64,000 bases of DNA, from positions 62,001-126,000 of the forward strand of contig UBKJ01000015.1 in assembly GCA_900465915.1 (NCBI GenBank). The letters are read 5' to 3'. Below the pieces are notes generated by a model, which saw only the letters and a program-made list of their open reading frames with translations, did no database searches and was not told the origin of the DNA. Origin of the DNA: Hyphomicrobiales bacterium. Its GTDB lineage: Bacteria; Pseudomonadota; Alphaproteobacteria; Rhizobiales; Rhizobiaceae. Position numbers and translations under genes: made by a program. Shown piece after piece: positions 1 through 7,908 of the stretch (the stretch's first letter is position 1; the number at the start of each line of letters is the position of its first letter).

Positions 1-23
1 ACCCGGTCAACGGGGCCTCGGAC

Positions 24-1016
24 ATGGCCCATATCGTCCTGACATTCGACAATAATCGTCTCGCCAGCGCGCTTTACGGCCAGTTCGACGAAAACCTCGC
101 CCGCATCGAGCAGAAGCTCGGCGTCGACGTCCGCTCCAAGGGCAACGAAGTGTCGATCCGCGGCGAGCCGACCGCCACCGAGCAGGCCCGCCGCGCCCTC
201 GACCATCTCTACGAGACCTTGCAGAAGGGCCACGAGCTGTCCCCGTCCGACGTGGACGGCGCGCTGCGCATGGCCATCGCCGCCGACGACCAGCTCAGCC
301 TGCCGACGCTGGAGAACAAGAGCCGCATCTCGGCGGCGCAGATCGCCACCCGCAAGAAGACCATCTTCGCCCGCACGCCGACGCAGGACGCCTATATGCG
401 CGCGCTCGACCGCTCGGAGCTGGTGTTCGGCGTCGGCCCGGCCGGCACCGGCAAGACCTATCTGGCCGTCGCCCACGCCGCCATGCTGCTCGAACGCGGG
501 CTGGTGGAGCGCATCGTCCTGTCGCGCCCGGCGGTCGAGGCCGGCGAGCGGCTCGGCTTCTTGCCCGGCGACATGAAGGAGAAGGTCGATCCCTATCTGC
601 GCCCGCTCTACGACGCGCTCTACGACATGATGCCGGCCGAAAAGGTCGAGCGCGCCATCGCGGCCGGCGTGATCGAGATCGCGCCGCTCGCCTTCATGCG
701 CGGCCGCACGCTGGCCCACGCCGCCGTCATCCTCGACGAGGCGCAGAACACCACCTCGATGCAGATGAAGATGTTCCTGACCCGTCTCGGCGAGGGCTCG
801 CGCATGATCGTCACCGGCGATCCCAGCCAGGTCGACCTGCCGCCGGGCCAGAAATCCGGCCTGGTCGAGGCGCTGCGCATCCTCGACGGCGTCGAAGGCG
901 TCATCACCGTCCGCTTCACGGAAAAGGACGTGGTGCGCCATCCGCTGGTGGCGGCCATCGTCGGGGCCTATGATCGCGACTTCGCCAACGGCAAGCCGCG
1001 CCCCGCCCAGCCGTGA
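24..1016 (+). CDS. phoH: PhoH family P-loop ATPase (YbeZ-like)
   Basis: A PhoH-type nucleotide-binding protein, usually encoded beside the rRNA endonuclease YbeY and thought to act with it in RNA processing. The Walker A motif GPAGTGKT lies near residues 138-145 and a Walker B-like VILDEAQN near 235-242, followed by [11 protein letters not shown]; this is the full PhoH ATPase core, with an N-terminal RNA-binding-like region before it. The reading frame stays open from this ATG back to the window edge (codons for V-N-G-A-S-D precede it), and relatives are somewhat longer. The true start may therefore be outside the window and this entry may lack a short N-terminus. It is the first gene of a phoH-ybeY-corC-lnt run on the plus strand. 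Confidence 0.93.
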   Translation: MAHIVLTFDNNRLASALYGQFDENLARIEQKLGVDVRSKGNEVSIRGEPTATEQARRALDHLYETLQKGHELSPSDVDGALRMAIAADDQLSLPTLENKSRISAAQIATRKKTIFARTPTQDAYMRALDRSELVFGVGPAGTGKTYLAVAHAAMLLERGLVERIVLSRPAVEAGERLGFLPGDMKEKVDPYLRPLYDALYDMMPAEKVERAIAAGVIEIAPLAFMRGRTLAHAAVILDEAQNTTSMQMKMFLTRLGEGSRMIVTGDPSQVDLPPGQKSGLVEALRILDGVEGVITVRFTEKDVVRHPLVAAIVGAYDRDFANGKPRPAQP

Positions 1017-1031
1017 TGGGCCATACGATCC

Positions 1032-1067
1032 CGAAAAGCCGTCCGCTCGCCCGCGCGCGGCTTTTCG
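1032..1067 (+). other. 10-bp inverted repeat in phoH-ybeY gap
   Basis: Perfect 10-bp arms CGAAAAGCCG (1032-1041) and CGGCTTTTCG (1058-1067) flank a 16-nt GC-rich loop in the short gap between phoH and ybeY. There is no T-run after the second arm, so it does not look like a strong intrinsic terminator. It could attenuate or protect the mRNA between the two genes. Confidence 0.5.
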
Positions 1068-1086
1068 CCAGACGAAGCGAACCGAA

Positions 1087-1563
1087 GTGATCCATATCGA
1101 CATCATGATCGAGGCCGGCGGTTGGCCGGACGAGGCGCAACTGGAGGCGCTGACGCGCCGCGCCGTCGAGGCGGCCTGGGCGCATCTGGCGCTCAAGCCC
1201 GCCGACAGCGAGTTGAGCGCGGTCTTCACCGACGACGCCTCGATCCAGACGCTCAACGCCGAATGGCGCGGCAAGGACAAGCCCACCAACGTGCTGTCCT
1301 TCCCGGCCTTTCCGGTCAAGGCGGGCAGCCAGCCCGGCCCGATGCTGGGCGACGTCGTCGTCGCCCTCGAGACGGTGGCGCGCGAGGCCGCGGAGGAATC
1401 GAAACCCTTCGACCATCATCTGACCCATCTCGTCGTGCACGGCTTCCTGCATCTCCTGGGCTACGACCACGAGACCGACGAAGAGGCGGAGGAAATGGAG
1501 GCGCATGAGCGCGCCATTCTTCACGCCCTTGCCATACCCGACCCTTATGCTGTATCGCAGTGA
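1087..1563 (+). CDS. ybeY: Endoribonuclease YbeY (rRNA maturation factor)
   Basis: Zinc-dependent endoribonuclease used in 16S rRNA 3'-end maturation and ribosome quality control. The family signature [11 protein letters not shown], whose three histidines bind the metal, is at residues 118-128. I chose the GTG at 1087, which gives a protein of 158 residues beginning V-I-H-I-D-I as in relatives; the frame is open further upstream, but that stretch overlaps phoH and does not look like YbeY. The gene lies 70 bp after phoH and 20 bp before the CBS-domain gene, consistent with one transcript. Confidence 0.93.
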   Translation: MIHIDIMIEAGGWPDEAQLEALTRRAVEAAWAHLALKPADSELSAVFTDDASIQTLNAEWRGKDKPTNVLSFPAFPVKAGSQPGPMLGDVVVALETVAREAAEESKPFDHHLTHLVVHGFLHLLGYDHETDEEAEEMEAHERAILHALAIPDPYAVSQ

Positions 1564-1583
1564 GACAGTGAAACCGACAGACC

Positions 1584-2699
1584 ATGGCTGACCAGAGCAC
1601 ACATTCCTCGCCTTCGGGCGACAACCGGGGCGAGACGCCGCCGGTCAACGACGCCGAGGGGCAGAGTAGCCCGCGGCCCGCAGGGGCCGAGAAGCGTTCG
1701 CTTTTATCCAACATCTTCCCCTTCATGCGCGCCCGCCAGCCCTCGACGCTGCGCGAGGACCTGGCCGACGCGCTGTCCGAAAGCGCCGGCGGCCCGGACG
1801 CGACCTTCTCGCCCGAAGAGCGCGCCATGCTGCACAACATCCTGCGCCTGCGCGAGGTGCGGGTGGAGGACGTGATGATCCCGCGCGCCGACGTGGAGGC
1901 GGTGGAGATCGCGACGCCGCTGGGGGACGTGCTGGAGGCCTTCGAGAAATCCGGCCATTCGCGCATGCCGGTCTACGCCGAGACGCTGGACGACCCGCGC
2001 GGCATGGTCCACATCCGCGACGTGCTCAACTACATCACCCGGCAGGCGCGCCAGAAGACCGGCCGGCGCACCACGCGCAAGGTGCCGGACGAGGCCGCGC
2101 CGAAATTCGACATGAGCCGCATCGACCTGTCCCGGCCGATCGGCGAGCTGGGCCTGATGCGCAAGGTGCTGTTCGTGCCGCCCTCCATGCTGGCGAGCGG
2201 GCTGATGGCGCGCATGCAGGCGAGCCATATCCAGATGGCGCTGGTCATCGACGAATATGGCGGCACCGACGGCCTCGTCTCGCTGGAGGACATCGTCGAG
2301 ATGGTCGTCGGCGACATCGAGGACGAGCATGACGACGAGGAGATCATGATCTCCGAGGAGGCTGACGGCGTCTTCGTCGTCGACGCCCGCGCCGACCTGG
2401 ACGAGCTGGCGGCCCGGATCGGCCCCAGCTTCGCGGTGGGCGAGCATGGCGAGGACGTCGACACGGTCGGCGGCCTGATCTTCTCAGTGCTGGGCCGCAT
2501 TCCGGTGCGCGGCGAGGTGGTGCAGGCGGTGCCGGGCTACGAGTTCCACGTGCTGGAGGTCGATCCGCGCCGCGTCAAGAAGGTGCGCATCGTGCCGCTC
2601 TCGGCCGCCGACCGCCGCCGCCAGCAGCGCGCCGTGGGCGCCCGGCCCGACGACGCGCCCGAGGCTCCCCAGACCGAGACCCCGAAAGAGGCCGAATGA
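1584..2699 (+). CDS. CBS-domain CorC/TlyC-type protein (hemolysin family)
   Basis: A 371-residue protein of the CorC/HlyC group without the N-terminal transmembrane DUF21 domain, so probably cytosolic or peripheral. A CBS pair follows residue 85 (motifs VEDVMIPRADVEAVE and SRMPVY, then QMALVIDEYGGTDGLVSLEDIVE near 215-235), and a C-terminal CorC_HlyC domain ends in a VKKVRIVP strand. Related proteins have been linked to magnesium/cobalt efflux, and the haemolysin name is historical. Its last bases overlap the start of lnt by 4 nt, so the two are translationally coupled. In many bacteria this gene sits between ybeY and lnt, as here. Confidence 0.9.
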   Translation: MADQSTHSSPSGDNRGETPPVNDAEGQSSPRPAGAEKRSLLSNIFPFMRARQPSTLREDLADALSESAGGPDATFSPEERAMLHNILRLREVRVEDVMIPRADVEAVEIATPLGDVLEAFEKSGHSRMPVYAETLDDPRGMVHIRDVLNYITRQARQKTGRRTTRKVPDEAAPKFDMSRIDLSRPIGELGLMRKVLFVPPSMLASGLMARMQASHIQMALVIDEYGGTDGLVSLEDIVEMVVGDIEDEHDDEEIMISEEADGVFVVDARADLDELAARIGPSFAVGEHGEDVDTVGGLIFSVLGRIPVRGEVVQAVPGYEFHVLEVDPRRVKKVRIVPLSAADRRRQQRAVGARPDDAPEAPQTETPKEAE

Positions 2700-4291
2700 T
2701 CCGGCGGCTTGCGGGCGGGCTCATCCTTTGCAGCGGCTGGCGCAGGGCGCTGGCCGCTTTTCTGGCCGGGGCCGTCGCCACGCTGACGCAGGCCCCCTAC
2801 GACATTTTCGTCGCCGGCTTCTTGTCCTTCCCCGTCCTGGTCTGGCTTCTGGACGGCGCGGTGGCCCACGCCCATGCCGGGCCGCTGCGCCGGCTCTGGC
2901 CCGCAGCCTTCGTCGGCTGGGCCTTCGGCTTCGGCTATTTCGTCGCCGGCCTCTGGTGGATCGGCGCGGCGCTGCTGGTCGACGCCGACCAGTTCGCCTG
3001 GGCCATTCCGCTCGCCGTGCTCGGCTTTCCAGCCTTCCTGGCGCTGTTCTACGCGGTCGCCACGGTGATCGCGCGCCTGTTCTGGTCCGACGGGATCGGC
3101 CGCCTCTTCGCGCTGGCGCTCGGCTTCGGCTGCGCCGAATGGCTGCGCACCTTCCTCTTCACCGGCTTTCCCTGGAACGCCATCGGCTATGCGGCCATGC
3201 CGGTTCCGCTCGCCATGCAGTCGGTGGCGGTGACGGGCCTCGTCGCCATGTGCGCGCTGACCGTCTTCGTCTTCGCCGCGCCCGCCCTTTTGATCGGCGG
3301 CCGGCTCTGGCGCGGCGGCATGGTCCTGGCGGCGCTGCTGGTCGCGGCGCATCTTTCCTATGGCTGGTGGGTGCTGTCGCGCGCGCCCGACCCGGCCGAG
3401 GACCACGGCGCGCTCGCCGTGCGGCTGGTGCAGCCCTCCATCGAGCAGTCGCTCAAATGGGACAACGCCGAGCGCCGCTCCATCTTCGACCGCCATATCG
3501 CGCTGACCGTGCAGCCCCCCGCCGCCGGCAAGCCGAAGCCGGACGTCATCGTCTGGGCCGAGACGGCGGTGCCTTACATCCTCACTTCGACGCCCGAGGC
3601 GCTGGCGCAGATCGGCCAGAGCCTCGCCGACGGCCAGACGCTGCTCGCCGGCGTGGTGCGCGAGGAGAAGACGCCGGGCGGCGGCGAGCCGCGCTATTAC
3701 AATTCGCTCTACGCCATCGACCATCAGGGTCAGATCGTCGACGCCGCCGACAAGGTGCATCTGGTGCCCTTCGGCGAATACCTGCCCTTCGAGGGGCTGC
3801 TGCGCCGGCTCGGCCTGCAGGAGGTGGTGGAGATGCCGGGCGGCTTCACCGCCGGCGCGACGCGACGCACGCTGCCCGTCCACGGTGCAAGCCTGTTGCC
3901 GCTCATCTGCTACGAGGCGATCTTCCCCGACGAGTTGACCTATAGTGGCGCCAAGCCGACGGCCATCGTCAATATCACCAATGACGGCTGGTACGGCGAC
4001 ACGCCCGGCCCCTACCAGCATTTCCGCCAGGCGCAGATCCGCGCCGTGGAGCAGGGCCTGCCCTTGATCCGCGCCGCCAATAACGGCCTTTCGGGCGTGG
4101 TCGACGCCTATGGTCGAATCACGGACGGGCTGGCGCTGAACGCCGTCGGGGTGGTCGACGCTTACCTACCGTCACCTCATGCCCCATTTTGGGACGCCGC
4201 GCCGGGCCGGAAGCAGGCCGCCGCCGCGCTGTTAACCTTACTGGCGCTGAGCCTTGGCTTCCGACTCGCCTCGCGCAGGCGTTTTCATTGA
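2696..4291 (+). CDS. lnt: Apolipoprotein N-acyltransferase
   Basis: Inner-membrane enzyme that adds the third acyl chain to the N-terminal cysteine of lipoproteins. The first ~210 residues are a run of hydrophobic membrane segments, and the rest is a nitrilase-like periplasmic domain. The catalytic triad can be followed: Glu in VIVWAETAVPY, Lys in ADKVHLVPFGEYLPF and Cys in LLPLICYEAIFP. Length (531) is normal. The start overlaps the previous stop as ATGA. It would act on lipoproteins such as CpaD and TadD encoded later in the window. Confidence 0.96.
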   Translation: MIRRLAGGLILCSGWRRALAAFLAGAVATLTQAPYDIFVAGFLSFPVLVWLLDGAVAHAHAGPLRRLWPAAFVGWAFGFGYFVAGLWWIGAALLVDADQFAWAIPLAVLGFPAFLALFYAVATVIARLFWSDGIGRLFALALGFGCAEWLRTFLFTGFPWNAIGYAAMPVPLAMQSVAVTGLVAMCALTVFVFAAPALLIGGRLWRGGMVLAALLVAAHLSYGWWVLSRAPDPAEDHGALAVRLVQPSIEQSLKWDNAERRSIFDRHIALTVQPPAAGKPKPDVIVWAETAVPYILTSTPEALAQIGQSLADGQTLLAGVVREEKTPGGGEPRYYNSLYAIDHQGQIVDAADKVHLVPFGEYLPFEGLLRRLGLQEVVEMPGGFTAGATRRTLPVHGASLLPLICYEAIFPDELTYSGAKPTAIVNITNDGWYGDTPGPYQHFRQAQIRAVEQGLPLIRAANNGLSGVVDAYGRITDGLALNAVGVVDAYLPSPHAPFWDAAPGRKQAAAALLTLLALSLGFRLASRRRFH

Positions 4292-4317
4292 CACGGCAAT
4301 TTTGTTAAGATGATATG
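4288..4317 (+). promoter_or_regulatory. Candidate promoter of the XRE regulator gene
   Basis: A perfect TTGACA at 4288-4293 overlaps the lnt stop codon; 17-18 nt downstream is TGATAT/GATATG (4311-4317), a weak -10. The placement at the end of the upstream operon, just before a regulator gene, fits an own promoter. The -10 match is only three of six. Confidence 0.4.
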
Positions 4318-4355
4318 GTCTGACGGCGACGGATTTTTTTATAATTCCGTCAGAC
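4318..4355 (+). other. 9-bp inverted repeat with T-rich loop
   Basis: Perfect arms GTCTGACGG (4318-4326) and CCGTCAGAC (4347-4355) enclose a 20-nt loop containing a run of seven T. An alternative inner stem ACGGA/TCCGT (4329-4333 with 4346-4350) shares part of the right arm, so two folds compete. It starts right at the expected transcription start of the XRE gene and could be an operator, a leader switch, or a terminator for lnt. Confidence 0.5.
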
Positions 4356-4407
4356 TACCTCCCCGACGTGATGTATCCCCGTTGCAAGAACGGGACCTGA
4401 ATGGAAG

Positions 4408-4421
4408 CTCGCATATGCGAG
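4408..4421 (+). promoter_or_regulatory. 14-bp perfect palindrome overlapping the ribosome binding site
   Basis: CTCGCATATGCGAG is a perfect 14-bp palindrome. Its right end shares bases with the Shine-Dalgarno GAGGAG (4419-4424) of the XRE regulator. As DNA it could be an autoregulatory operator; as RNA it would hide part of the ribosome binding site. Confidence 0.5.
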
Positions 4422-4434
4422 GAGTGACGATTGC

Positions 4435-4848
4435 ATGATTGAGAACAAGAAAAAGCCCAACCCGATCGATGTGCACGTAGGCAGCCGCATCCGCCTCCGG
4501 CGCAACATGCTGGGCCTCAGTCAGGAAAAACTGGGCGAGAATCTCGGCATCACCTTCCAGCAGATCCAGAAATACGAAAAAGGCACCAACCGCGTCGGCG
4601 CGAGTCGTCTCCAGGCCATCTCGGCCATATTGAGCGTGCCGGTGTCGTTCTTTTTCGAGGATGCGCCGGGTTCCGGCGCGCCCGGCCAGCCGGGCTTCGC
4701 CGAGGACAACGAGGCGAGCTACGTGGTCGATTTCCTCAATTCCAACGAGGGCGTGCAGCTCACCCGCGCCTTCACCAAGATCTCCGATCCGAAAGTGCGG
4801 CGCAAGATCATCGACTTGGTCAAGTCTTTGGCGGATGACGGAGAGTAA
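4435..4848 (+). CDS. XRE/HTH_3-type transcriptional regulator (PraR/PhrR-like)
   Basis: A 137-residue regulator with an N-terminal Cro/C1-type helix-turn-helix at residues ~15-70; the recognition part reads ITFQQIQKYEKGTNRV. A variable C-terminal tail follows, ending in a conserved KIIDLVKSLAD helix. Proteins of this type occur next to metK in rhizobia, where PraR/PhrR homologues regulate stress, attachment and quorum-linked functions; I assign that name only by resemblance. The ATG at 4435 is preceded by GAGGAG at 10 nt. Two palindromic elements lie in its leader, which suggests autoregulation. The SAM synthetase gene metK follows after a 212-bp gap with its own promoter. Confidence 0.85.
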   Translation: MIENKKKPNPIDVHVGSRIRLRRNMLGLSQEKLGENLGITFQQIQKYEKGTNRVGASRLQAISAILSVPVSFFFEDAPGSGAPGQPGFAEDNEASYVVDFLNSNEGVQLTRAFTKISDPKVRRKIIDLVKSLADDGE

Positions 4849-4948
4849 ACGTTTCCCCGTTTCGCGCCGCCCCGTTCGGGCGCGGCGGCGGGGAGGGCGG
4901 GTTTTGCGCGCTTGGGCCACGAGAATAGACCCGTCACGAGAATATTCA

Positions 4949-4977
4949 TTGACGATTTTGGCCGATCTTGGCTAACA
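4949..4977 (+). promoter_or_regulatory. Candidate metK promoter
   Basis: TTGACG (4949-4954), a 17-nt spacer and CTAACA (4972-4977). The -35 is good and the -10 is moderate. A transcript from here would begin around 4984, exactly at the base of the strong leader hairpin described next. Confidence 0.45.
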
Positions 4978-4984
4978 CATGAAC

Positions 4985-5060
4985 GCGCCCGCTCATTGCG
5001 GGCGCTACTGTGTATTTTGGGCGGTTCCGTCAGTCCGCCGGCTTTCAAGAGGGGTTACCC
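4985..5060 (+). promoter_or_regulatory. Structured 5' leader of metK
   Basis: The leader opens with a perfect 8-bp hairpin, GCGCCCGC (4985-4992) with GCGGGCGC (4998-5005) and loop TCATT. A second stem follows, GGCGG (5020-5024) with CCGCC (5035-5039), and the Shine-Dalgarno AGAGGGG lies about ten bases beyond it. The compact two-stem leader in front of a SAM synthetase gene resembles a SAM- or SAH-responsive element in position, but I cannot match it to a known riboswitch class by eye. Confidence 0.4.
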
Positions 5061-6326
5061 GTGGCGCGCAGTTCCTATCTCTTCACCAGCGAATCCGTAT
5101 CGGAAGGCCACCCGGACAAGGTGTGCGACCGCATTTCCGATGAAATCGTCGACATGATCTACAAGGAAGCGCGCCGCAGCGGCGTCGATCCCTGGTCGGT
5201 CCGCGTCGCCTGCGAGACGCTCGCCACCACCAACCGCGTGGTCATCGCCGGCGAAGTGCGCGTGCCCGACACCTTCCTGAAGAAGAACAAGGACGGCTCC
5301 ATCGCCAAGGACGCCGCCGGCCATCCGCTCATCAACCCGTCGCGCTTTCGCTCGGCGGCGCGCAAGGCCATCCGCGAGATCGGCTACGAGCAGAGCGGCT
5401 TCCACTGGAAGACGGTGAAGATCGACGTGCTGCTGCACCCGCAATCCGCCGACATCGCGCAGGGCGTGGATAACGCCGCCGACCGTCAGGGCGAGGAAGG
5501 CGCGGGCGATCAGGGCATCATGTTCGGCTACGCCTGCCGCGAGACGCCGGATCTGATGCCGGCCCCGATCTATTACGCCCACAAGATTCTCGAAAAGCTC
5601 TCCGCCGCCCGCCACAAGGGCGAGGGCGAGGCCGCGAAGCTCGGCCCCGACGCCAAAAGCCAGGTGACCGTGCGCTACGAAAACGGCAAGGCGGCGGAAG
5701 TCACCCAGATCGTGCTTTCCACCCAGCATCTCGACGCGAACTGGGATTCGAAGAAGGTGCGGTCCGTGGTCGAGCCCTATATCCGTGAGGCGCTGGGCGA
5801 TCTGCCGATCGCCGAGAACTGCAACTGGTACATCAACCCGACCGGCAAGTTCGTCATCGGCGGCCCGGACGGCGACGCCGGCCTGACCGGACGCAAGATC
5901 ATCGTCGACACTTACGGCGGCGCGGCCCCGCATGGCGGCGGCGCGTTTTCGGGCAAGGACACCACCAAGGTGGATCGCTCGGCGGCCTATGCGGCGCGCT
6001 ATCTGGCCAAGAACGTCGTGGCCGCCGGTCTCGCCGACCGCTGCACGATCCAGCTTTCCTACGCCATCGGCGTGGCGCAGCCGCTGTCGATCTATGTCGA
6101 CCTGCACGGCACCGGCAAGGTGGCGGAATCGGCCGTCGAGGAAGCCCTGCGCAAGGTCATGGACCTGTCGCCGACCGGCATCCGCAAGCATCTCGACCTC
6201 AACAAGCCGATCTACGCCAAGACCTCGTCCTACGGCCATTTCGGCCGCAAGCCGGGCCGCGACGGTTCCTTCTCCTGGGAGAAGACGGACCTGACCAAGG
6301 CGCTCAAGGCCGCCGTTTCGGCATAA
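5061..6326 (+). CDS. metK: S-adenosylmethionine synthetase
   Basis: Makes S-adenosylmethionine from methionine and ATP. The protein has 421 residues from the GTG at 5061, which is preceded by AAGAGGGG and gives the usual beginning [20 protein letters not shown]. Family motifs are present: GHPDK near the N-terminus, [12 protein letters not shown], and the P-loop-like GGGAFSGKD with [12 protein letters not shown]. It contains short insertions relative to enterobacterial MetK (for example around [14 protein letters not shown]), as is typical for alphaproteobacteria. The SAM product is used by several enzymes encoded in this window, including trmB just downstream and the RsmC-like protein. Confidence 0.97.
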   Translation: MARSSYLFTSESVSEGHPDKVCDRISDEIVDMIYKEARRSGVDPWSVRVACETLATTNRVVIAGEVRVPDTFLKKNKDGSIAKDAAGHPLINPSRFRSAARKAIREIGYEQSGFHWKTVKIDVLLHPQSADIAQGVDNAADRQGEEGAGDQGIMFGYACRETPDLMPAPIYYAHKILEKLSAARHKGEGEAAKLGPDAKSQVTVRYENGKAAEVTQIVLSTQHLDANWDSKKVRSVVEPYIREALGDLPIAENCNWYINPTGKFVIGGPDGDAGLTGRKIIVDTYGGAAPHGGGAFSGKDTTKVDRSAAYAARYLAKNVVAAGLADRCTIQLSYAIGVAQPLSIYVDLHGTGKVAESAVEEALRKVMDLSPTGIRKHLDLNKPIYAKTSSYGHFGRKPGRDGSFSWEKTDLTKALKAAVSA

Positions 6327-6333
6327 CAGGCAT

Positions 6334-7035
6334 ATGAGCGACCAGAACCATCCAGTACGCGCGGCCGGAAATTTTTTCGGCCGCCGTCACGGCAAGCCGC
6401 TGCGCACGCATCAGAGCGACCTGTTCGAAGGCCTGCTGCCGCGCCTGAAACTCGACCTCGAAACGCCCGCGCCTGAAGACCTCCGCAGCCTGTTTCAGGC
6501 TCCGGTCGAGGCCGTGCGCATGGAGATCGGGTTCGGCGGCGGCGAGCATCTGCTCCACGAGACGGGCCGTTATCCGGGCGTGGGTTTCATCGGCGTGGAG
6601 CCGTTCATCAACGGCATGGCCAAGATGCTGGCGGCGCTCGACCGCGCACCGCGCGATAACCTGCGCCTTTACGACGAGGACGCCACCGCCGTTCTCGACT
6701 GGCTGCCGGACGCGTCTCTTGCCGGTATCGACCTGTTCTATCCCGACCCGTGGCACAAGCGCCGGCACTGGAAGCGGCGTTTCGTCAGCGACACCAATCT
6801 CGACCGCTTCGTGCGCGTGCTGAAGCCGGGCGGAAAGTTTCGCTTCGCTTCCGACATCGAGCATTACGTCAACTGGACGCTCCAGCATTGCCGCCGCCAC
6901 GAGGCCTTCGACTGGCAGGCGGAAGGCCCGTCCGACTGGAACGACGCCTATGACGGCTGGCCCGGCACGCGCTACGAGGCCAAGGCGTTCCGCGAGGGCC
7001 GTCGCGCCGCCTATCTGACCTTCATTCGGCGATGA
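6334..7035 (+). CDS. trmB: tRNA (guanine-N7-)-methyltransferase
   Basis: Methylates N7 of G46 in tRNA, using SAM. The 233-residue protein shows the SAM-binding [11 protein letters not shown] near residue 65, [16 protein letters not shown], the family motif [16 protein letters not shown], and the C-terminal [13 protein letters not shown]. It starts 7 nt after metK, so the two are probably cotranscribed, pairing a SAM supplier with a SAM user. A new promoter follows it. Confidence 0.96.
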   Translation: MSDQNHPVRAAGNFFGRRHGKPLRTHQSDLFEGLLPRLKLDLETPAPEDLRSLFQAPVEAVRMEIGFGGGEHLLHETGRYPGVGFIGVEPFINGMAKMLAALDRAPRDNLRLYDEDATAVLDWLPDASLAGIDLFYPDPWHKRRHWKRRFVSDTNLDRFVRVLKPGGKFRFASDIEHYVNWTLQHCRRHEAFDWQAEGPSDWNDAYDGWPGTRYEAKAFREGRRAAYLTFIRR

Positions 7036-7057
7036 CATGGAGCGTGGCAGGCGGGAC

Positions 7058-7086
7058 TTGAAAAAATCGCGCCGCGCTGGTATATA
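7058..7086 (+). promoter_or_regulatory. Promoter of the rimP-nusA-infB operon
   Basis: TTGAAA (7058-7063), an exact 17-nt spacer, and TATATA (7081-7086) make a near-consensus sigma-70 promoter, one of the best in the window. Transcription would begin near 7093, just before the attenuator-like leader. Confidence 0.7.
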
Positions 7087-7096
7087 GGTTTCAAAT

Positions 7097-7144
7097 TCTT
7101 GGTCGATCGAACAAGAGTGGGTCCGTCCGGTCCCGCTCTTTTTT
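7097..7144 (+). terminator. Leader terminator/antiterminator pair before rimP (candidate attenuator)
   Basis: AAGAGTGGG (7113-7121) pairs with CCCGCTCTT (7132-7140) through nine pairs including one G-U, followed by a run of six T (7139-7144). This is a classical intrinsic terminator placed before, not after, the genes. Upstream, TCTTG (7097-7101) can pair with CAAGA (7112-7116), which uses part of the terminator's left arm, so the two stems exclude each other. This is expected of an attenuator in the leader of an operon that encodes the elongation factor NusA. Confidence 0.6.
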
Positions 7145-7180
7145 GTTGAATACGGCCTATTTCAAGAGGTTTTGACCCCA

Positions 7181-7849
7181 TTGACGGAACAGGTTCAGGC
7201 AGAAACGGCCGCAGTCGCAGCGGGTACGGATGAGCGCATCATCCGCGAAAACGGCATCGACGCGAAAGTGGCGGCCATCGTGGAGCCGGTCATCAACACG
7301 CTCGGCTTCCGGCTGGTGCGTGTGCGCCTGTCGGGCCTCAACGGCCAGACCCTGCAGATCATGGCCGAGCGCCCCGACGGCACCATGACGGTGGACGATT
7401 GCGAGCTGGTGAGCCGCACCGTCGCGCCCGTGCTCGACGTGGAAGATCCGATCAGCGGCAAGTACCATTTGGAGATTTCGTCGCCCGGCATCGACCGTCC
7501 GCTGGTGCGCAAGTCGGATTTTTCCGACTGGGCCGGCCATATCGCCAGGGTCGAGACCTCTATCGTGCATGAGGGCCGCAAGAAGTTCCGCGGCCGCATC
7601 GTCGCGGGCGAGGCCGATTCCGTCACCATCGAAAGCGACCAGCCGTCCTACGGCAACGAGCCGGTGGTGCGCATTCCCTTCGACCTGATTTCCGACGCGC
7701 GGCTGGTTCTGACCGACGACCTGATCCGCGACGCGCTGCGCAAGGACAAGGCGATCCGCGAGGGCCGTATCCCCGATGATAATCTGGGGGACGATCTCGG
7801 CGACGATCCGGCCGATGATGCCGCAACGGAAGAAGCGTCGGACAAGTAA
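7181..7849 (+). CDS. rimP: Ribosome maturation factor RimP
   Basis: Needed for assembly of the 30S subunit. The conserved core includes [30 protein letters not shown], and the signature [18 protein letters not shown]. The C-terminal tail is long and very acidic ([16 protein letters not shown]), as in many alphaproteobacteria. No ATG fits the start. I chose the TTG at 7181, 11 nt after AAGAGG; an in-frame TTG at 7172 is only 2 nt from that Shine-Dalgarno and is less likely. First gene of the rimP-nusA-ylxR-infB operon. Confidence 0.93.
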   Translation: MTEQVQAETAAVAAGTDERIIRENGIDAKVAAIVEPVINTLGFRLVRVRLSGLNGQTLQIMAERPDGTMTVDDCELVSRTVAPVLDVEDPISGKYHLEISSPGIDRPLVRKSDFSDWAGHIARVETSIVHEGRKKFRGRIVAGEADSVTIESDQPSYGNEPVVRIPFDLISDARLVLTDDLIRDALRKDKAIREGRIPDDNLGDDLGDDPADDAATEEASDK

Positions 7850-7908
7850 CGAATTTCATGCGTCCGGCGGCGAGGAAAACAAGCCGGCGCGACACCAAGG
7901 AGAGATCA

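Noticed and set aside
4985..5060. Known SAM-II riboswitch in the metK leader
   Set aside because: The hairpin pair does not show the SAM-II or SAM/SAH consensus as I know them, so I report only an unclassified structured leader.
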